Source of the DNA: Sporolactobacillus sp. THM19-2
GTDB lineage: Bacteria; Bacillota; Bacilli; Bacillales; Sporolactobacillaceae
DNA: 64,000 bases
Assembly: GCF_004153195.1 (NCBI RefSeq)
Contig: NZ_SEMC01000003.1
Span: forward strand, 1 to 64,000
Direction of reading: 5' to 3'
Of the stretch, positions 7,354 to 19,621 are shown one piece after another. The notes beneath the pieces are model-generated. The model had not been told where the DNA came from. It did not search any database and saw nothing but the letters and a program-made list of their open reading frames with translations. Made by a program: the position numbers and the translations under genes. Every line of letters begins with the position of its first letter. Within the stretch, counting starts at the first letter, position 1.

Positions 7354-8307
7354 TCATCCGGTCATTTCCCCGGTTATCCATTCCGGGACACGAATACCTG
7401 CATACCGTCTGGCAAGCCGTTTCAGCAGGTATTCATAATCCGCAATCTTTTCTTCATTTAACCGGATCATCTCGCAAAACCACTGATGGTCCTGATCACC
7501 TGGTCCCCAAAAGTACCGTTCACAGCATTCGATATAGGAAAGTGGGAAAAGCAGACGGGCGAATGTGCGGACTGCGTGAGATGGATCAAGCGGATACATC
7601 GCTTCATAATCCGTAAGAAAAGTGTCTACCTCTAATTCAAATGCCTTTCCTCCGCGATTCCATGCATGCAGGCGGAGCCATTCTGCAACATCACGTGAAG
7701 GTCCGTCGATCACCCACAAAGCGGGATTTTCGAGAATCTGCGTGGAACGACCCGTATAACGATAGTGGGCGATGACGGCGGGTTCCCGTCCACGACTATC
7801 AATTGAGAGATCCGTCAAAAGCTGGATCGCATTTTCTGCGCATCCTGAGAAATAGGGGAAATTTTCATAGAACAGCTTTTCGAAGGCCGTTTGCGGGGAT
7901 TTACTGTCAATTTGCCGGTATTTTTCCATAAGTGTATCGATACTTTGAATCATGCCGGCCGTTCTGCTGTACATCGGCGACTCAGGAAACGCCAGCGGGT
8001 CAATACCTGTTGTGAAAAGCTGAAATGAAGCCAGTGCAGTCCCTTCCGAAACAGCTCCTGCGGGTTCGGTTTCCGGAGCCTGCATGAGAACGCCCTGGAC
8101 GCCGCCGTCTGTCACGACGAGCTGTCCTTCATGACTCCGGATCATCCGGCAGACCGGCATCCCGTTTTCGTAAAGCTGTTCAGACATGGTCGCGAGGGCT
8201 TCAATATTCTTATGGAAAAAATGATCAAGCGGCTGGAAAAAGAAACGTCCGGAAGCCTGATCCATTGTATCCCTCTTTTCACTAAACGTCTGAAATTTGC
8301 TTTCCAT
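7354..8307 (-). CDS. yutH: Spore coat-associated protein YutH (CotS-like)
   Basis: A 317-residue protein of the YutH/CotS group, distant relatives of aminoglycoside-kinase folds that associate with the spore coat. There is no convincing kinase catalytic signature, so enzymatic activity is not claimed. The ATG at 8307 was chosen over one 13 codons upstream because GGAGGATAAC lies directly before it. It follows yutF on the same strand, but a terminator between them (8364-8394) points to its own, presumably mother-cell, promoter. Family placement rests on position and on the C-terminal half (residues about 200-317). Confidence 0.75.
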   Translation of the reverse strand: MESKFQTFSEKRDTMDQASGRFFFQPLDHFFHKNIEALATMSEQLYENGMPVCRMIRSHEGQLVVTDGGVQGVLMQAPETEPAGAVSEGTALASFQLFTTGIDPLAFPESPMYSRTAGMIQSIDTLMEKYRQIDSKSPQTAFEKLFYENFPYFSGCAENAIQLLTDLSIDSRGREPAVIAHYRYTGRSTQILENPALWVIDGPSRDVAEWLRLHAWNRGGKAFELEVDTFLTDYEAMYPLDPSHAVRTFARLLFPLSYIECCERYFWGPGDQDHQWFCEMIRLNEEKIADYEYLLKRLARRYAGIRVPEWITGEMTG

Positions 8308-8363
8308 GTTATCCTCCGCCAACGTTCTTACCCTCATTCTATGCACCAGATCAGTGTGAGTAT

Positions 8364-8394
8364 GAAAAAAACAGCCCCGGTTTTTCAGGCTGTT
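8364..8394 (-). terminator. Terminator of yutF
   Basis: On the minus strand AACAGCC pairs with GGCTGTT, then seven Ts, immediately after the yutF stop. Confidence 0.8.
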
Positions 8395-8400
8395 CCTTAA

Positions 8401-9168
8401 TCAGAACTTCCATTCACTTAATGAACGAAGCGTGTATGTCGGTTGAATCTTCTTCTTTTTCAATGCATCAGGACTTGTTACACCGGTGAGAACGATCAGC
8501 GTATCCAGCCCCGCACGAATACCTGCCATAATGTCGGTGTCATAATTATCACCAATCATCAGCGTTCTTTCCTTTGTTGTGCCCGTTTTCTCCAGTGCCT
8601 GCTCAACGATAATCGATTCGGGCTTGCCAATATATATGGGTGAAACGCCGGTCGATACACGGATCACTGAAGTCAGTGACCCGTTCCCCGGAACCAGCCC
8701 GCGTTCATTTGGCAGGGCAACATCCGGATTGGTCGAAACAAAACGGGCACCGGCACGCACAGCGAGACAGGCTTTAGTATATTTTTCATACGTAATCTGC
8801 CTGTCCATGCCAAAAGCGACAAAATCCGGATGATCTTCCTGATAGTGCAGACGTTCCTGATCCATAGCTTGCTTCAGGCCAGCCTCACCAATATAATAAA
8901 CAGATGCATCTGCTTTCTGTTTTTTTATGTACCGTGCGGTTGCCATGCTGGTCGTTAGCACATCATTTGCCGTACAGGGGATACCGAAGCCCTGCAGCTG
9001 TCCGGCAACGGTTTCCTTTGTCCGTGTTGAATTATTTGTGACAAACAGATATCTGAGCCCTCTTCGTTTTAATTCTTTCACAAAAGTAACGGCTTCGGGA
9101 ATCTCCTCTTTGCCCCGATAAACCGTTCCGTCCAGATCAAGTAAAAATGCGTCGTAAGTCTTTCCCAT
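8401..9168 (-). CDS. yutF: HAD-superfamily phosphatase, NagD/YutF type
   Basis: A 255-residue HAD phosphatase of the NagD/p-nitrophenyl phosphatase subfamily, likely acting on small sugar or nucleotide phosphates in the cytoplasm. Motif I is DLDGTVYRG (about 8-16), motif II TNNST (about 45-49), the motif III lysine is in IGKPE, and motif IV is GDNYDTDI. Two adjacent ATGs (9171 and 9168) follow TGGAGGAAC; the second has better spacing. The far-upstream in-frame start is rejected because it overlaps yutE. The physiological substrate is not known. Confidence 0.9.
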   Translation of the reverse strand: MGKTYDAFLLDLDGTVYRGKEEIPEAVTFVKELKRRGLRYLFVTNNSTRTKETVAGQLQGFGIPCTANDVLTTSMATARYIKKQKADASVYYIGEAGLKQAMDQERLHYQEDHPDFVAFGMDRQITYEKYTKACLAVRAGARFVSTNPDVALPNERGLVPGNGSLTSVIRVSTGVSPIYIGKPESIIVEQALEKTGTTKERTLMIGDNYDTDIMAGIRAGLDTLIVLTGVTSPDALKKKKIQPTYTLRSLSEWKF

Positions 9169-9190
9169 CATGTTCCTCCAGAATCGTGTC

Positions 9191-9646
9191 TTATTTATTA
9201 TTCCCCGGCTGATCCGGTGAAAATGCGGATACCGGTCCAAGTTCTTTTTCAATATAATCCGAGATACGGCCGGAAAAATGTTTTAACGGACTAATAGCGT
9301 CACTCAGAGTCTGTTTCAGCCGGTCGTGATTGACAGCTGTATAATGCTGAACCAGCATCTTTCTAAGCCCAACAACGTTTCTTATCGGCTCTGCTTCTTC
9401 ATGAGGAAGGACCGACTCATCTTCCAGAATGTCGATCACATCTTCATATCCCCCGGGATCACGCATGATAAATCCGTCAATCATCTGATTTCCCACGTCA
9501 ATCATCGACTCAATCACATTCTGTGTGATCCGTTCGAGGGCCAGCTGATTGATGTCCGTATTCCATTGTCCCTTTTCAAAAAGACCGAGCAGCCGGTCAA
9601 GATAATCCAGTATTTCCTTTATTTTGCGACGATCTACAAAGTACAT
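9191..9646 (-). CDS. yutE: YutE, DUF86/HepT-like protein
   Basis: A 151-residue all-helical protein of the DUF86 family that includes HepT RNase toxins. It is normally found in Bacillales next to yutF and yutD, as here, without an MntA/HEPN antitoxin partner. The HepT signature Rx4-6HxY is not intact: the corresponding segment reads RKMLVQHYTAV, with Tyr directly after His. A role as a toxin is therefore doubtful. It ends 22 bp before yutF starts, suggesting one operon. AGAGGGGA precedes the ATG. Confidence 0.85.
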   Translation of the reverse strand: MYFVDRRKIKEILDYLDRLLGLFEKGQWNTDINQLALERITQNVIESMIDVGNQMIDGFIMRDPGGYEDVIDILEDESVLPHEEAEPIRNVVGLRKMLVQHYTAVNHDRLKQTLSDAISPLKHFSGRISDYIEKELGPVSAFSPDQPGNNK

Positions 9647-9716
9647 GTCTGTCCCCTCTTTTTATTACATCCTGTATGTTATTTAATGAGAAATCGATTT
9701 TTAACACACAATACGG

Positions 9717-10019
9717 TTAATGAAGCTTTGCTTTTTTAGATATCTTTTTCAGTACAAAGTAGGCACACCCAAAACTGCAGGATTCAACAAGATAATCCAC
9801 CAGCGTACTGATCTTCGTATCAAACGAAGATTTATGGTTATGGTCATCATAGAAGCCGCGAAGTCGGAGCTGATTATATCCCCAGTCCCCGACGATGTAG
9901 TCGAATTTATTTAAAATTTCACTGTAACGGCTGATAAACGCTTCTTCATTCCAGCCGTTGCGGACGTTTTCAACGACCTCATAATGGCTGTGATCGATGG
10001 AAACTACAGGATTCGTCAC
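9717..10019 (-). CDS. yutD: YutD family protein (DUF1027)
   Basis: A 100-residue protein of the conserved YutD/DUF1027 family, recognised by IVGDWGYNQLRLRGFYDD, SFDTKISTL and CSFGCAYFVLKK. The family has a solved small alpha/beta fold but no accepted function. It starts at GTG (10019) after AAGGAAGGG. It heads a probable yutD-yutE-yutF unit and is divergent from lytH. Confidence 0.9.
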   Translation of the reverse strand: MTNPVVSIDHSHYEVVENVRNGWNEEAFISRYSEILNKFDYIVGDWGYNQLRLRGFYDDHNHKSSFDTKISTLVDYLVESCSFGCAYFVLKKISKKAKLH

Positions 10020-10150
10020 TGATTTTCCCTTCCTTTCCGGTTTCCGATGCAGTGCAGATCAGTTTCTGCCTCTATTATAACAGATCGATTCTGAACAAAG
10101 TATGTTTGCCGTCTGACACATAACGCTTATAGAAAGGATAAGGACCGTAA

Positions 10151-11140
10151 ATGAAGCTTCTGACACACATGACATGTTGCTTTTTGATTCTGTCTGCGTT
10201 ACTGATTGAAACAGCCGCGGGTAAAGAAGAATCTGCCGATGAATCCTTACGGGAAAGAAAGGCCCTTTATCTGAAAACCTCAGCACTGACCGGCGTCCCT
10301 TGGGAATTTCTTGCAGGCTGCGATCAATATGCACGGATGAGCACGCCAAAACAGACTCCAGAACCGCTTATCGCCCTTCATTTCAGTAAAAAGGAATGGG
10401 CGGGACTTGCCAACCCGAATGAAGAGGATCAGAATCCCCTGTCCATTGCTTTCTTCGGAGGATCAGGACTGGACGGCAATGGTGACGGAAAGTCTGACCG
10501 TGAAAACCCCGAAGACCGCCTGTTTGCTTTTACCCAACGGATGGCTTCCGAAGGTCCGGGTCAGGACAACAACCGGATTGCCGCATGGAAGTTTTTCCGG
10601 CGCGGGAAAGCTGTTGAAATGATCGATGGCTTCAGCAGACTTTATTCGCATTATAACACCCTGGATTTATCTGCACATGCTTTCCCTCTTTCCCTTGCCG
10701 CCCATTACGATTATCAGTCAACCTGGGGCTCCCGGCGCGGGTGGGGCGGTCTGCGGATCCATGAAGGGACAGACCTGTTTGCCGATTACGGCACACCGGT
10801 ACGGGCAACGGGTTACGGGATCATTGAGATGATCGGGTGGAACAAATATGGCGGCTGGCGGATTGGCATCAGAGATATCCGGGGAAATTACCATTATTTT
10901 GCCCATTTGAAAGGCTACGCCCCACATCTACAAAAAGGCCATATTGTTGAACCCGGACAGGAGATCGGTTATGTCGGCAGTTCCGGTTACGGTCCGCCCG
11001 GCACCATGGGTAAATTTCCTCCGCACCTTCACTATGGCCTGTACCTTGATAACGGAAAGACGGAATTTTCTGTTGATCCTTATCCCGTCCTGCGTGTATG
11101 GGAAAGAGAAGAACGGGCGAAAAAGAAAGCCATGCACTAA
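10151..11140 (+). CDS. lytH: Spore cortex peptidase, M23 family (LytH/YunA-like)
   Basis: A 329-residue exported M23 metallopeptidase. In B. subtilis LytH trims cortex peptide side chains to single L-alanine residues late in sporulation. An N-terminal hydrophobic segment (about 7-23) looks like a signal peptide. A helical N-terminal region (30-180) precedes the lysostaphin-type domain with HxxxD at His204/Asp208 (RIHEGTDLF), HFAH-type YFAHLK near 249-254, and HLH at 292-294. Metal ligands are therefore intact. B. subtilis has lipA between yutC and this gene; here lipA has moved to 45.8 kb. It converges tightly on yunB. Confidence 0.9.
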   Translation: MKLLTHMTCCFLILSALLIETAAGKEESADESLRERKALYLKTSALTGVPWEFLAGCDQYARMSTPKQTPEPLIALHFSKKEWAGLANPNEEDQNPLSIAFFGGSGLDGNGDGKSDRENPEDRLFAFTQRMASEGPGQDNNRIAAWKFFRRGKAVEMIDGFSRLYSHYNTLDLSAHAFPLSLAAHYDYQSTWGSRRGWGGLRIHEGTDLFADYGTPVRATGYGIIEMIGWNKYGGWRIGIRDIRGNYHYFAHLKGYAPHLQKGHIVEPGQEIGYVGSSGYGPPGTMGKFPPHLHYGLYLDNGKTEFSVDPYPVLRVWEREERAKKKAMH

Positions 11141-11149
11141 AAACAGCTG

Positions 11150-11971
11150 TTACTCGCCTGTTTTCACGGCTCCCCGGCCGGACTGTCCGGGCGGATCAAC
11201 CGGCACTGACGGAGTTACTCCACCAGCGCCGTAAAAATAAGGGACGTTTCTGGGAAGTACATTGGATCCGAGCGGAATATGCTGCGAAATCATTTTCGTC
11301 TTCAGTGCGAAAGGGACAATGACATCGACTTTCACTTTCACATCAAGATAAATCGTATAGACGATATTGTTAATGCCAATGTTCTTGAAATCCCAGCGCA
11401 AATCAGTGGATATATTGCTGACTACGTCCATCTCAACAGGTACCCTTGGACCATAATTACTGATGAGCGCATTATTGAGAATCTGACCAAGCGGGATGTC
11501 TGCGACGATCCCTTCGGTGTGATTGTTCTTCAGATATTTAAGATCCTCACCCGGTCCATTGGTGAGTGTAATTTTCCCCTTCTCGGCGGATCTGATAAAC
11601 CAGAGAATACGGTTGGTTATCACACCCTTAATCCGATTCGCTTCCGCTGGATCCAGACTGTAATCACTGATTTCTTCCTGGTTATTCCGATTCGCAACAA
11701 TCAGTTTTGTAAAATCAATATCCGGCATCTCATTCGGATCCCGAGGTCCTGAAGCATTTGTCAGGACACTTTCTCCAATCCCGTAATTAATGGCATAGTT
11801 GGCAAGCTGCTCTGCCTGCGTCTCAGCAATAGATATAAGAGCGGGTTTCATCTGTTCATTTACCGTCCAGATACCTGCCGACGTCATGATAATAAACAGC
11901 ATTAAGGTCAGGATAAAGACACGCCTGATCGGCATCATCCGCTTACGGTATCGTCTATTCGGTTTAAACAT
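11150..11971 (-). CDS. yunB: Sporulation protein YunB
   Basis: A 273-residue membrane-anchored sporulation protein, made in the mother cell under SigE in B. subtilis. There is a basic N-terminus, one transmembrane segment (about 16-38), and an outside domain that ends in a proline/glycine-rich tail (TPSVPVDPPGQ). The conserved NYGPRVPVEMD and PLGSNVLPRNVPYFYG stretches identify the family. AAAGGGGGA precedes the ATG. It converges on lytH with only nine bases between stops and has no clear terminator. Confidence 0.9.
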   Translation of the reverse strand: MFKPNRRYRKRMMPIRRVFILTLMLFIIMTSAGIWTVNEQMKPALISIAETQAEQLANYAINYGIGESVLTNASGPRDPNEMPDIDFTKLIVANRNNQEEISDYSLDPAEANRIKGVITNRILWFIRSAEKGKITLTNGPGEDLKYLKNNHTEGIVADIPLGQILNNALISNYGPRVPVEMDVVSNISTDLRWDFKNIGINNIVYTIYLDVKVKVDVIVPFALKTKMISQHIPLGSNVLPRNVPYFYGAGGVTPSVPVDPPGQSGRGAVKTGE

Positions 11972-12104
11972 GACTGTCCCCCTTTATCTCATCTATATGC
12001 AAAATAAAGGGGGGTTAAAAGTCTTTTTCTGTTTTTCATCATCCATTCTGAACAAGCCGGACCCGGATCATGGATTCTGATCTGTGTTTGTCTGAAAATC
12101 ATGG

Positions 12105-12407
12105 TTAAGGCATTTTTAAAAGGGCCTCACGACCGATCATACCCGGCCTGATGCCATACTTTTCTGCTTCCAGGGTCACCTCGGCAAGCGGCGCATTCAG
12201 TAATTCTTCAAGTGTCCGGACGCCTGTCGCCTTGCCGGCAATAATGCCGCGATCAGCCAGTCTGCTGTTCAACAGTCCGACATCAAGCGCTCCGCACATG
12301 ATATAACTTTTGTCCGACGCAATGGCCAGCAGACTGGTTTTCGGCAGTTCAACGGATACAGCGCGATAAAATTTACCATCAATACATAACGGTTTCAGAT
12401 CGATCAT
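12105..12407 (-). CDS. yunC: YunC family protein (DUF1805)
   Basis: A 100-residue DUF1805 protein, recognised by YIMCGALDVGLLN, GIIAGKATGVRTLEELL and GMIGREALLK. A structure is known for the B. subtilis protein but a function is not. It lies between yunB and yunD on the same strand, as in B. subtilis. Confidence 0.9.
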   Translation of the reverse strand: MIDLKPLCIDGKFYRAVSVELPKTSLLAIASDKSYIMCGALDVGLLNSRLADRGIIAGKATGVRTLEELLNAPLAEVTLEAEKYGIRPGMIGREALLKMP

Positions 12408-12468
12408 TCTGCCGCCTCCTTTCCTGTTACATCTTATGGAAATTTGGGCGGTCAGGTGACAGGTAACC

Positions 12469-13845
12469 CTAATTGATTTCTTTCAGACGCCACGCCAGCA
12501 GATCACGCAAGGTTTCCGGCAGATAAAAGCGCTGCTTCGCCTTGACAATCGGTGGGAGAAAGTGTCCCATCGTAAAGACGTCAATCGTACCCAGACTGTA
12601 TCGTTTCTCCTTCTCAAGCGGAATGCCTTTAATCCGGATATCACAGGGATCCAGTCTGCCTTCCTTAAGCCGGGTATCGTAAGTCAGATGACTGAAGACC
12701 AGTTTACCCAGTACTTTTCCGCGGAAACCGAATCCTTTCAGTTCATAGGCCTGAAAATCCCTTTTTAAACCGATGCGGATCATTTCCTCGATCTCCTGGC
12801 CCGTCACCTCAACCCGGCAGGGATTAATCGGATGCGGACAAATACGATGCACATCAAACCAGGTGACCGGTCCCGCAGGAAGACCATCAAGGATCACGCC
12901 GGCATTGACGAGTCCAACCTCCGCATGGCACCATTTTCTCAGTGCGGACGCCATCATTCGCGTGATCTCCGTATCTCTGAACCAGTCAACCGGCAGGGCA
13001 TGGTCCAGCCAGACAATCTTCTGCTGCATATGAGCCACACCTTCCCCGGTTAATCTGCGGACTTCCTCAACAGCTTCAGGATCAGGTTTTTCCCGCAGAG
13101 TGACCAGATCTGCTCCCTTATGAAGGACGCGGTGCGCTTTTTCATCATATTCAACAACCACGTGACCGGCATAGTGGCCATATTTTCCAGCCTGTGCAAT
13201 TAATGTTGAATCAACCTGTTTTCCACGTTCGAGGGCATGATGCGTGTGTGCTCCGATGATCACGTCAATGCCGCTGATTTCTTCTGCTACCCGTTCGTCA
13301 AACGGGAGGCCGACGTGGGACATGAGCACAATCAGATCCGTTTGCGGTCTGAGTTTCCTGACCAGCGGTTTCAATTCAGTAAAGGGATCACGTATGTCCC
13401 AGTCAAGCAATCTGTAGAATTTTGGAAAAGCTGCGGTCAGTCCAATCAGTCCGACCTTTACCCCTTGCATATCGCAGATCACATAGGGTCTGCACCATTC
13501 AGGCCGCCTGCCGTTTGTATGATAAAGATTGGCAAGAATCACCTCAAAGTGACGATCATCATAAACCGTGTTCAGTATATCTTTAGTAAATGTAATACCT
13601 TCATTATTGCCAATCGTAATATAATCATATTTTGCATCGTTGAGTAATTTCACGTTACCTTTTCCGAGCAGACCTTCTGTCATGGGATGAAAACGATCCA
13701 TATGATCGCCCAGATCGAGAGTCAGATAAGGCTGACCTTCCGCCCGGAGCCGTGTCCTCTCATGGTTCAGATAACTGATGAGGCTCCCCCAATGATCAAA
13801 ATGGCTGTGTAAATCGTTTGTATGAAAAAAATGGAGTGAAATCAA
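12469..13845 (-). CDS. yunD: YunD-type metallophosphoesterase / 5'-nucleotidase family
   Basis: A 458-residue protein with an N-terminal calcineurin-like phosphoesterase domain (about 1-230: HTNDLHSHFDHW, LDLGDHMDRFHP, GNNEG, VLMSHVG, IIGAHTHH) and a C-terminal 5'-nucleotidase domain (about 260-450). It lacks a signal peptide, so it is probably cytoplasmic, like B. subtilis YunD. I place the start at TTG 13845 because GGGAGGG lies seven bases before it; the upstream ATG at 13884 lacks a site and would add a non-conserved hydrophobic leader. Substrates may be nucleotides or UDP-sugars. Confidence 0.87.
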   Translation of the reverse strand: MISLHFFHTNDLHSHFDHWGSLISYLNHERTRLRAEGQPYLTLDLGDHMDRFHPMTEGLLGKGNVKLLNDAKYDYITIGNNEGITFTKDILNTVYDDRHFEVILANLYHTNGRRPEWCRPYVICDMQGVKVGLIGLTAAFPKFYRLLDWDIRDPFTELKPLVRKLRPQTDLIVLMSHVGLPFDERVAEEISGIDVIIGAHTHHALERGKQVDSTLIAQAGKYGHYAGHVVVEYDEKAHRVLHKGADLVTLREKPDPEAVEEVRRLTGEGVAHMQQKIVWLDHALPVDWFRDTEITRMMASALRKWCHAEVGLVNAGVILDGLPAGPVTWFDVHRICPHPINPCRVEVTGQEIEEMIRIGLKRDFQAYELKGFGFRGKVLGKLVFSHLTYDTRLKEGRLDPCDIRIKGIPLEKEKRYSLGTIDVFTMGHFLPPIVKAKQRFYLPETLRDLLAWRLKEIN

Positions 13846-13980
13846 AAAGAGCCCTCCCACGAGTATACGAACAATTGAATCCAAGGTATATTGTATCGCT
13901 AAAAAGAGGCCCTGTGCAATTATGCAGATAACCGTCTTTTCACCTGATCCTGCTGCCGTCCCGTTCTGTATGTGTTCCGG

Positions 13981-14025
13981 AAAAATGAAAAAGCCTGCCG
14001 GTCCTGCGATCAGACCGAAAGGCTT
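13981..14025 (-). terminator. Terminator of the suf operon
   Basis: On the minus strand AAGCCT...GGTC pairs with GACC...AGGCTT, followed by a T-rich run. It lies 33 bp after the sufB stop. Confidence 0.8.
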
Positions 14026-14057
14026 AAATCTATCCTGTCACCTGTTTTATTTTTAAA

Positions 14058-15461
14058 TCAGCCGATAGAACCTGCCATATTATACTTGATCAGTCTGTTC
14101 ATTTCGACTGCATATTCCATCGGAAGTTCCTTGGTAAACGGTTCAATAAAGCCCATCACGATCATTTCTGTCGCTTCTTCTTCTGACAGGCCGCGGCTCA
14201 TCAGGTAGAAAAGCTGTTCTTCAGAAACTTTCGATACTTTTGCTTCATGTTCCAGTGAAATGTCGCTGTTCAGCACTTCATTATAGGGAACCGTATCAGA
14301 TGTCGACTTGTCATCCATGATTAATGTGTCACATTCAACATGACCACGTGAATTTTTCGCCTTCGGGCTGAAATGAACTTTTCCACGATAAGTCACGTTG
14401 CCACCGTTCCTGGCGATCGATTTTGATATGATCGTCGACGACGTGTTCGGCGCCAGGTGAATCATCTTGGAACCGGAATCCTGGTTCTGTCCCTTTCCGC
14501 CGATGGCAATCGTCAGGGTACTCCCACGGGCGCCTTCCCCTTTAAGAACGACAGACGGGTATTTCATTGTCACACAGGAACCAATATTGCCGTCTACCCA
14601 TTCCATCGTGGCATGATCTTCACAGATCGCCCGCTGCGTAACCAGATTATACACATTGTTCGCCCAGTTCTGAATGGTGGTGTAGCGACAATAGGCATTT
14701 TTACGGACATAAATTTCAACAATCCCGCTGTGGAGCGAGCTGCTGGAGTATACTGGTGCGGTGCATCCTTCCACATAATGGACGGAGGCTCCTTCATCAA
14801 CAATAATCAGCGTCCGCTCGAACTGGCCCATACTTTCCGAATTAATCCGGAAATACGCCTGAAGCGGTGTCTTGCAGACCACGCCTTTCGGAACATAAAC
14901 AAAAGATCCACCTGACCAGCAGGCTGCATTAAGTGCGGAGAATTTATTATCCGCGTAGGAGATTACCCTCCCGAAGTATTCACGGAACAGTTTTTCGTGT
15001 TTCTTCAGGGCCGAATCCGTATCCATGAAGATAATCCCTTCTTTTTCGAGATCCTTCTTCATGCTGTGATAAACCACTTCGGATTCATACTGTGCGGAAA
15101 CACCGGCCAGGTATTTACGTTCGGCTTCCGGGATGCCCAGTTTATCAAAGGTGTCTTTGATCTCACCCGGCACTTCGTCCCAGGTCCGCCCCTGATTCTG
15201 TACGGGTTTTACGTAATAAGTCAGGTCGTCGAAGTTCATAGCCGAGAGATCGGCACCCCACTGCGGCATCGGTCTTTTATAGAAATGACGCAGACCCTTC
15301 AGCCGATATTCCAGCATCCATTCCGGCTCGTTCTTCTTCCTGGATATTTCGCGGACAACGTCTTCTGTCAGCCCACGTTTCGTACGGAACACCGAAACAT
15401 CTTTTTCCCTGAAACCATACTTATATTCGTCTATTTCCGGTACTTGCTGCTGTGTCGCCAT
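14058..15461 (-). CDS. sufB: Fe-S scaffold subunit SufB
   Basis: A 467-residue scaffold of the SufBC2D complex on which [Fe-S] clusters are built with sulphur from SufS/SufU and ATP hydrolysis by SufC. The right-handed beta-helix core (about 150-400) and the C-terminal block [18 protein letters not shown] are present. Several conserved cysteines and the late GHVECDTL segment are seen. AAAGGAGGATT precedes the ATG. It is the last gene of sufC-sufD-sufS-sufU-sufB, 99 bp after sufU. Confidence 0.97.
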   Translation of the reverse strand: MATQQQVPEIDEYKYGFREKDVSVFRTKRGLTEDVVREISRKKNEPEWMLEYRLKGLRHFYKRPMPQWGADLSAMNFDDLTYYVKPVQNQGRTWDEVPGEIKDTFDKLGIPEAERKYLAGVSAQYESEVVYHSMKKDLEKEGIIFMDTDSALKKHEKLFREYFGRVISYADNKFSALNAACWSGGSFVYVPKGVVCKTPLQAYFRINSESMGQFERTLIIVDEGASVHYVEGCTAPVYSSSSLHSGIVEIYVRKNAYCRYTTIQNWANNVYNLVTQRAICEDHATMEWVDGNIGSCVTMKYPSVVLKGEGARGSTLTIAIGGKGQNQDSGSKMIHLAPNTSSTIISKSIARNGGNVTYRGKVHFSPKAKNSRGHVECDTLIMDDKSTSDTVPYNEVLNSDISLEHEAKVSKVSEEQLFYLMSRGLSEEEATEMIVMGFIEPFTKELPMEYAVEMNRLIKYNMAGSIG

Positions 15462-15560
15462 CTGGAATCCTCCTTTTCTTATCCGTTATTTATTCATACA
15501 GTCCCTGTTTATTTTCCAAGTCGTTATCTCTATTTTATCATAGTTCACATAATAGTCGAA

Positions 15561-18536
<2,976 letters not shown>

Positions 18537-18565
18537 GTTCTCCCTCCTGACTCCCTGCATTTCTA

Positions 18566-19348
18566 TTATGCCTCTACTGTCTCGTCGTCTTTGATGCCAA
18601 GTTCAGCTTTAAGTCCGTCATAACCTTCGTCCTCAAGCTTCAGGGCAAGATCCGGTCCGCCGGTTTTTACAATATGCCCATTCATCATCACATGGACCTT
18701 ATCCGGTTTGATGTAATTGAGAAGGCGCTGATAATGAGTAATGATCAGACAGCCAAAATTTTCTGAACGCATGGAATTAACGCCCTTGGAAACCCACTTC
18801 AGGGCATCAATATCCAGTCCGGAGTCAATCTCATCCAAAATCGCAAACTTCGGTTCAAGCATAAGCAGCTGCAGAATTTCATTTCTTTTCTTTTCGCCAC
18901 CGGAAAAGCCCTCGTTGACGTAACGTTCCGCAAATTTATGGTCCATTTCAAGAAGGTCCATCTTTTTATCAAGCTTTTTGATGAACTTCATCAGAGGTAC
19001 TTCATTACCCTCACCGCGGCGGCCATTGATAGCGGTTCTCATAAAGTCTGCATTGGTTACACCACTGACTTCTCTGGGATACTGCATGGCAAGGAACAAT
19101 CCGGCACGGGCCCGTTCGTCAACAGACATATCAAGGAGATTTTTTCCATTAAGTTCGACACTGCCTGCTGTGACTTCATACTTTGGATGCCCCATCACAG
19201 CAGAAGCAACCGTTGACTTTCCTGTTCCGTTCGGCCCCATCAGGGCGTGAATTTCTCCGCCTTTAATATCCAGATCAAAGCCTTTGACAATCGGCTTTCC
19301 TTCTACTGATACATGAAGATTTTTTATTTTTAATTCTGGTACTGTCAT
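18566..19348 (-). CDS. sufC: Fe-S assembly ATPase SufC
   Basis: A 260-residue ABC-type ATPase subunit of the SUF complex. Walker A is GPNGTGKST (38-46), the signature motif is FSGGEKKR, and Walker B is FAILDEIDSGLD with ITH afterward. It is soluble, without a membrane domain. It is the first gene of the operon; a SigA-like promoter lies about 75-105 bp upstream. Confidence 0.97.
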   Translation of the reverse strand: MTVPELKIKNLHVSVEGKPIVKGFDLDIKGGEIHALMGPNGTGKSTVASAVMGHPKYEVTAGSVELNGKNLLDMSVDERARAGLFLAMQYPREVSGVTNADFMRTAINGRRGEGNEVPLMKFIKKLDKKMDLLEMDHKFAERYVNEGFSGGEKKRNEILQLLMLEPKFAILDEIDSGLDIDALKWVSKGVNSMRSENFGCLIITHYQRLLNYIKPDKVHVMMNGHIVKTGGPDLALKLEDEGYDGLKAELGIKDDETVEA

Positions 19349-19423
19349 ACCATAACCTCCAATAGTTAATGACGTGTGATCTGAAAGCTCACTGAAATAA
19401 ATTCTCAGTCTATTCTCATTATC

Positions 19424-19452
19424 ATCTTATATCACATGTAATCAGATAGCAA
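19424..19452 (-). promoter_or_regulatory. Promoter of the suf operon
   Basis: On the minus strand TTGCTA (-35) and TAAGAT (-10) are 17 bp apart. GATAATGAGAAT-type repeats overlap and follow the -10. Confidence 0.6.
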
Positions 19453-19559
19453 CTAAAGCCCTCAGGAAAATACGTGAAAAATCTGTATAAACCTTTCTCT
19501 TCATTATAACGCTGATTTTACTCAAGAAAAATGGATGAACGGGTTTAGCATGACTCAGA

Positions 19560-19606
19560 ATAAAAATAAAAATCCGTTTCCGGACAGTTGGCGGAAACAG
19601 ATTTTT
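19560..19606 (-). terminator. Terminator of metNPQ
   Basis: On the minus strand AAAATCTGTTTCCG pairs with CGGAAACGGATTTT (one mismatch), followed by a T-rich run. Confidence 0.85.
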
Positions 19607-19621
19607 AAAACCACCCTCAGG

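Noticed and set aside
9191-9646. HepT/MntA toxin-antitoxin system
   Set aside because: The motif is broken and there is no nucleotidyltransferase partner; neighbours are housekeeping genes.
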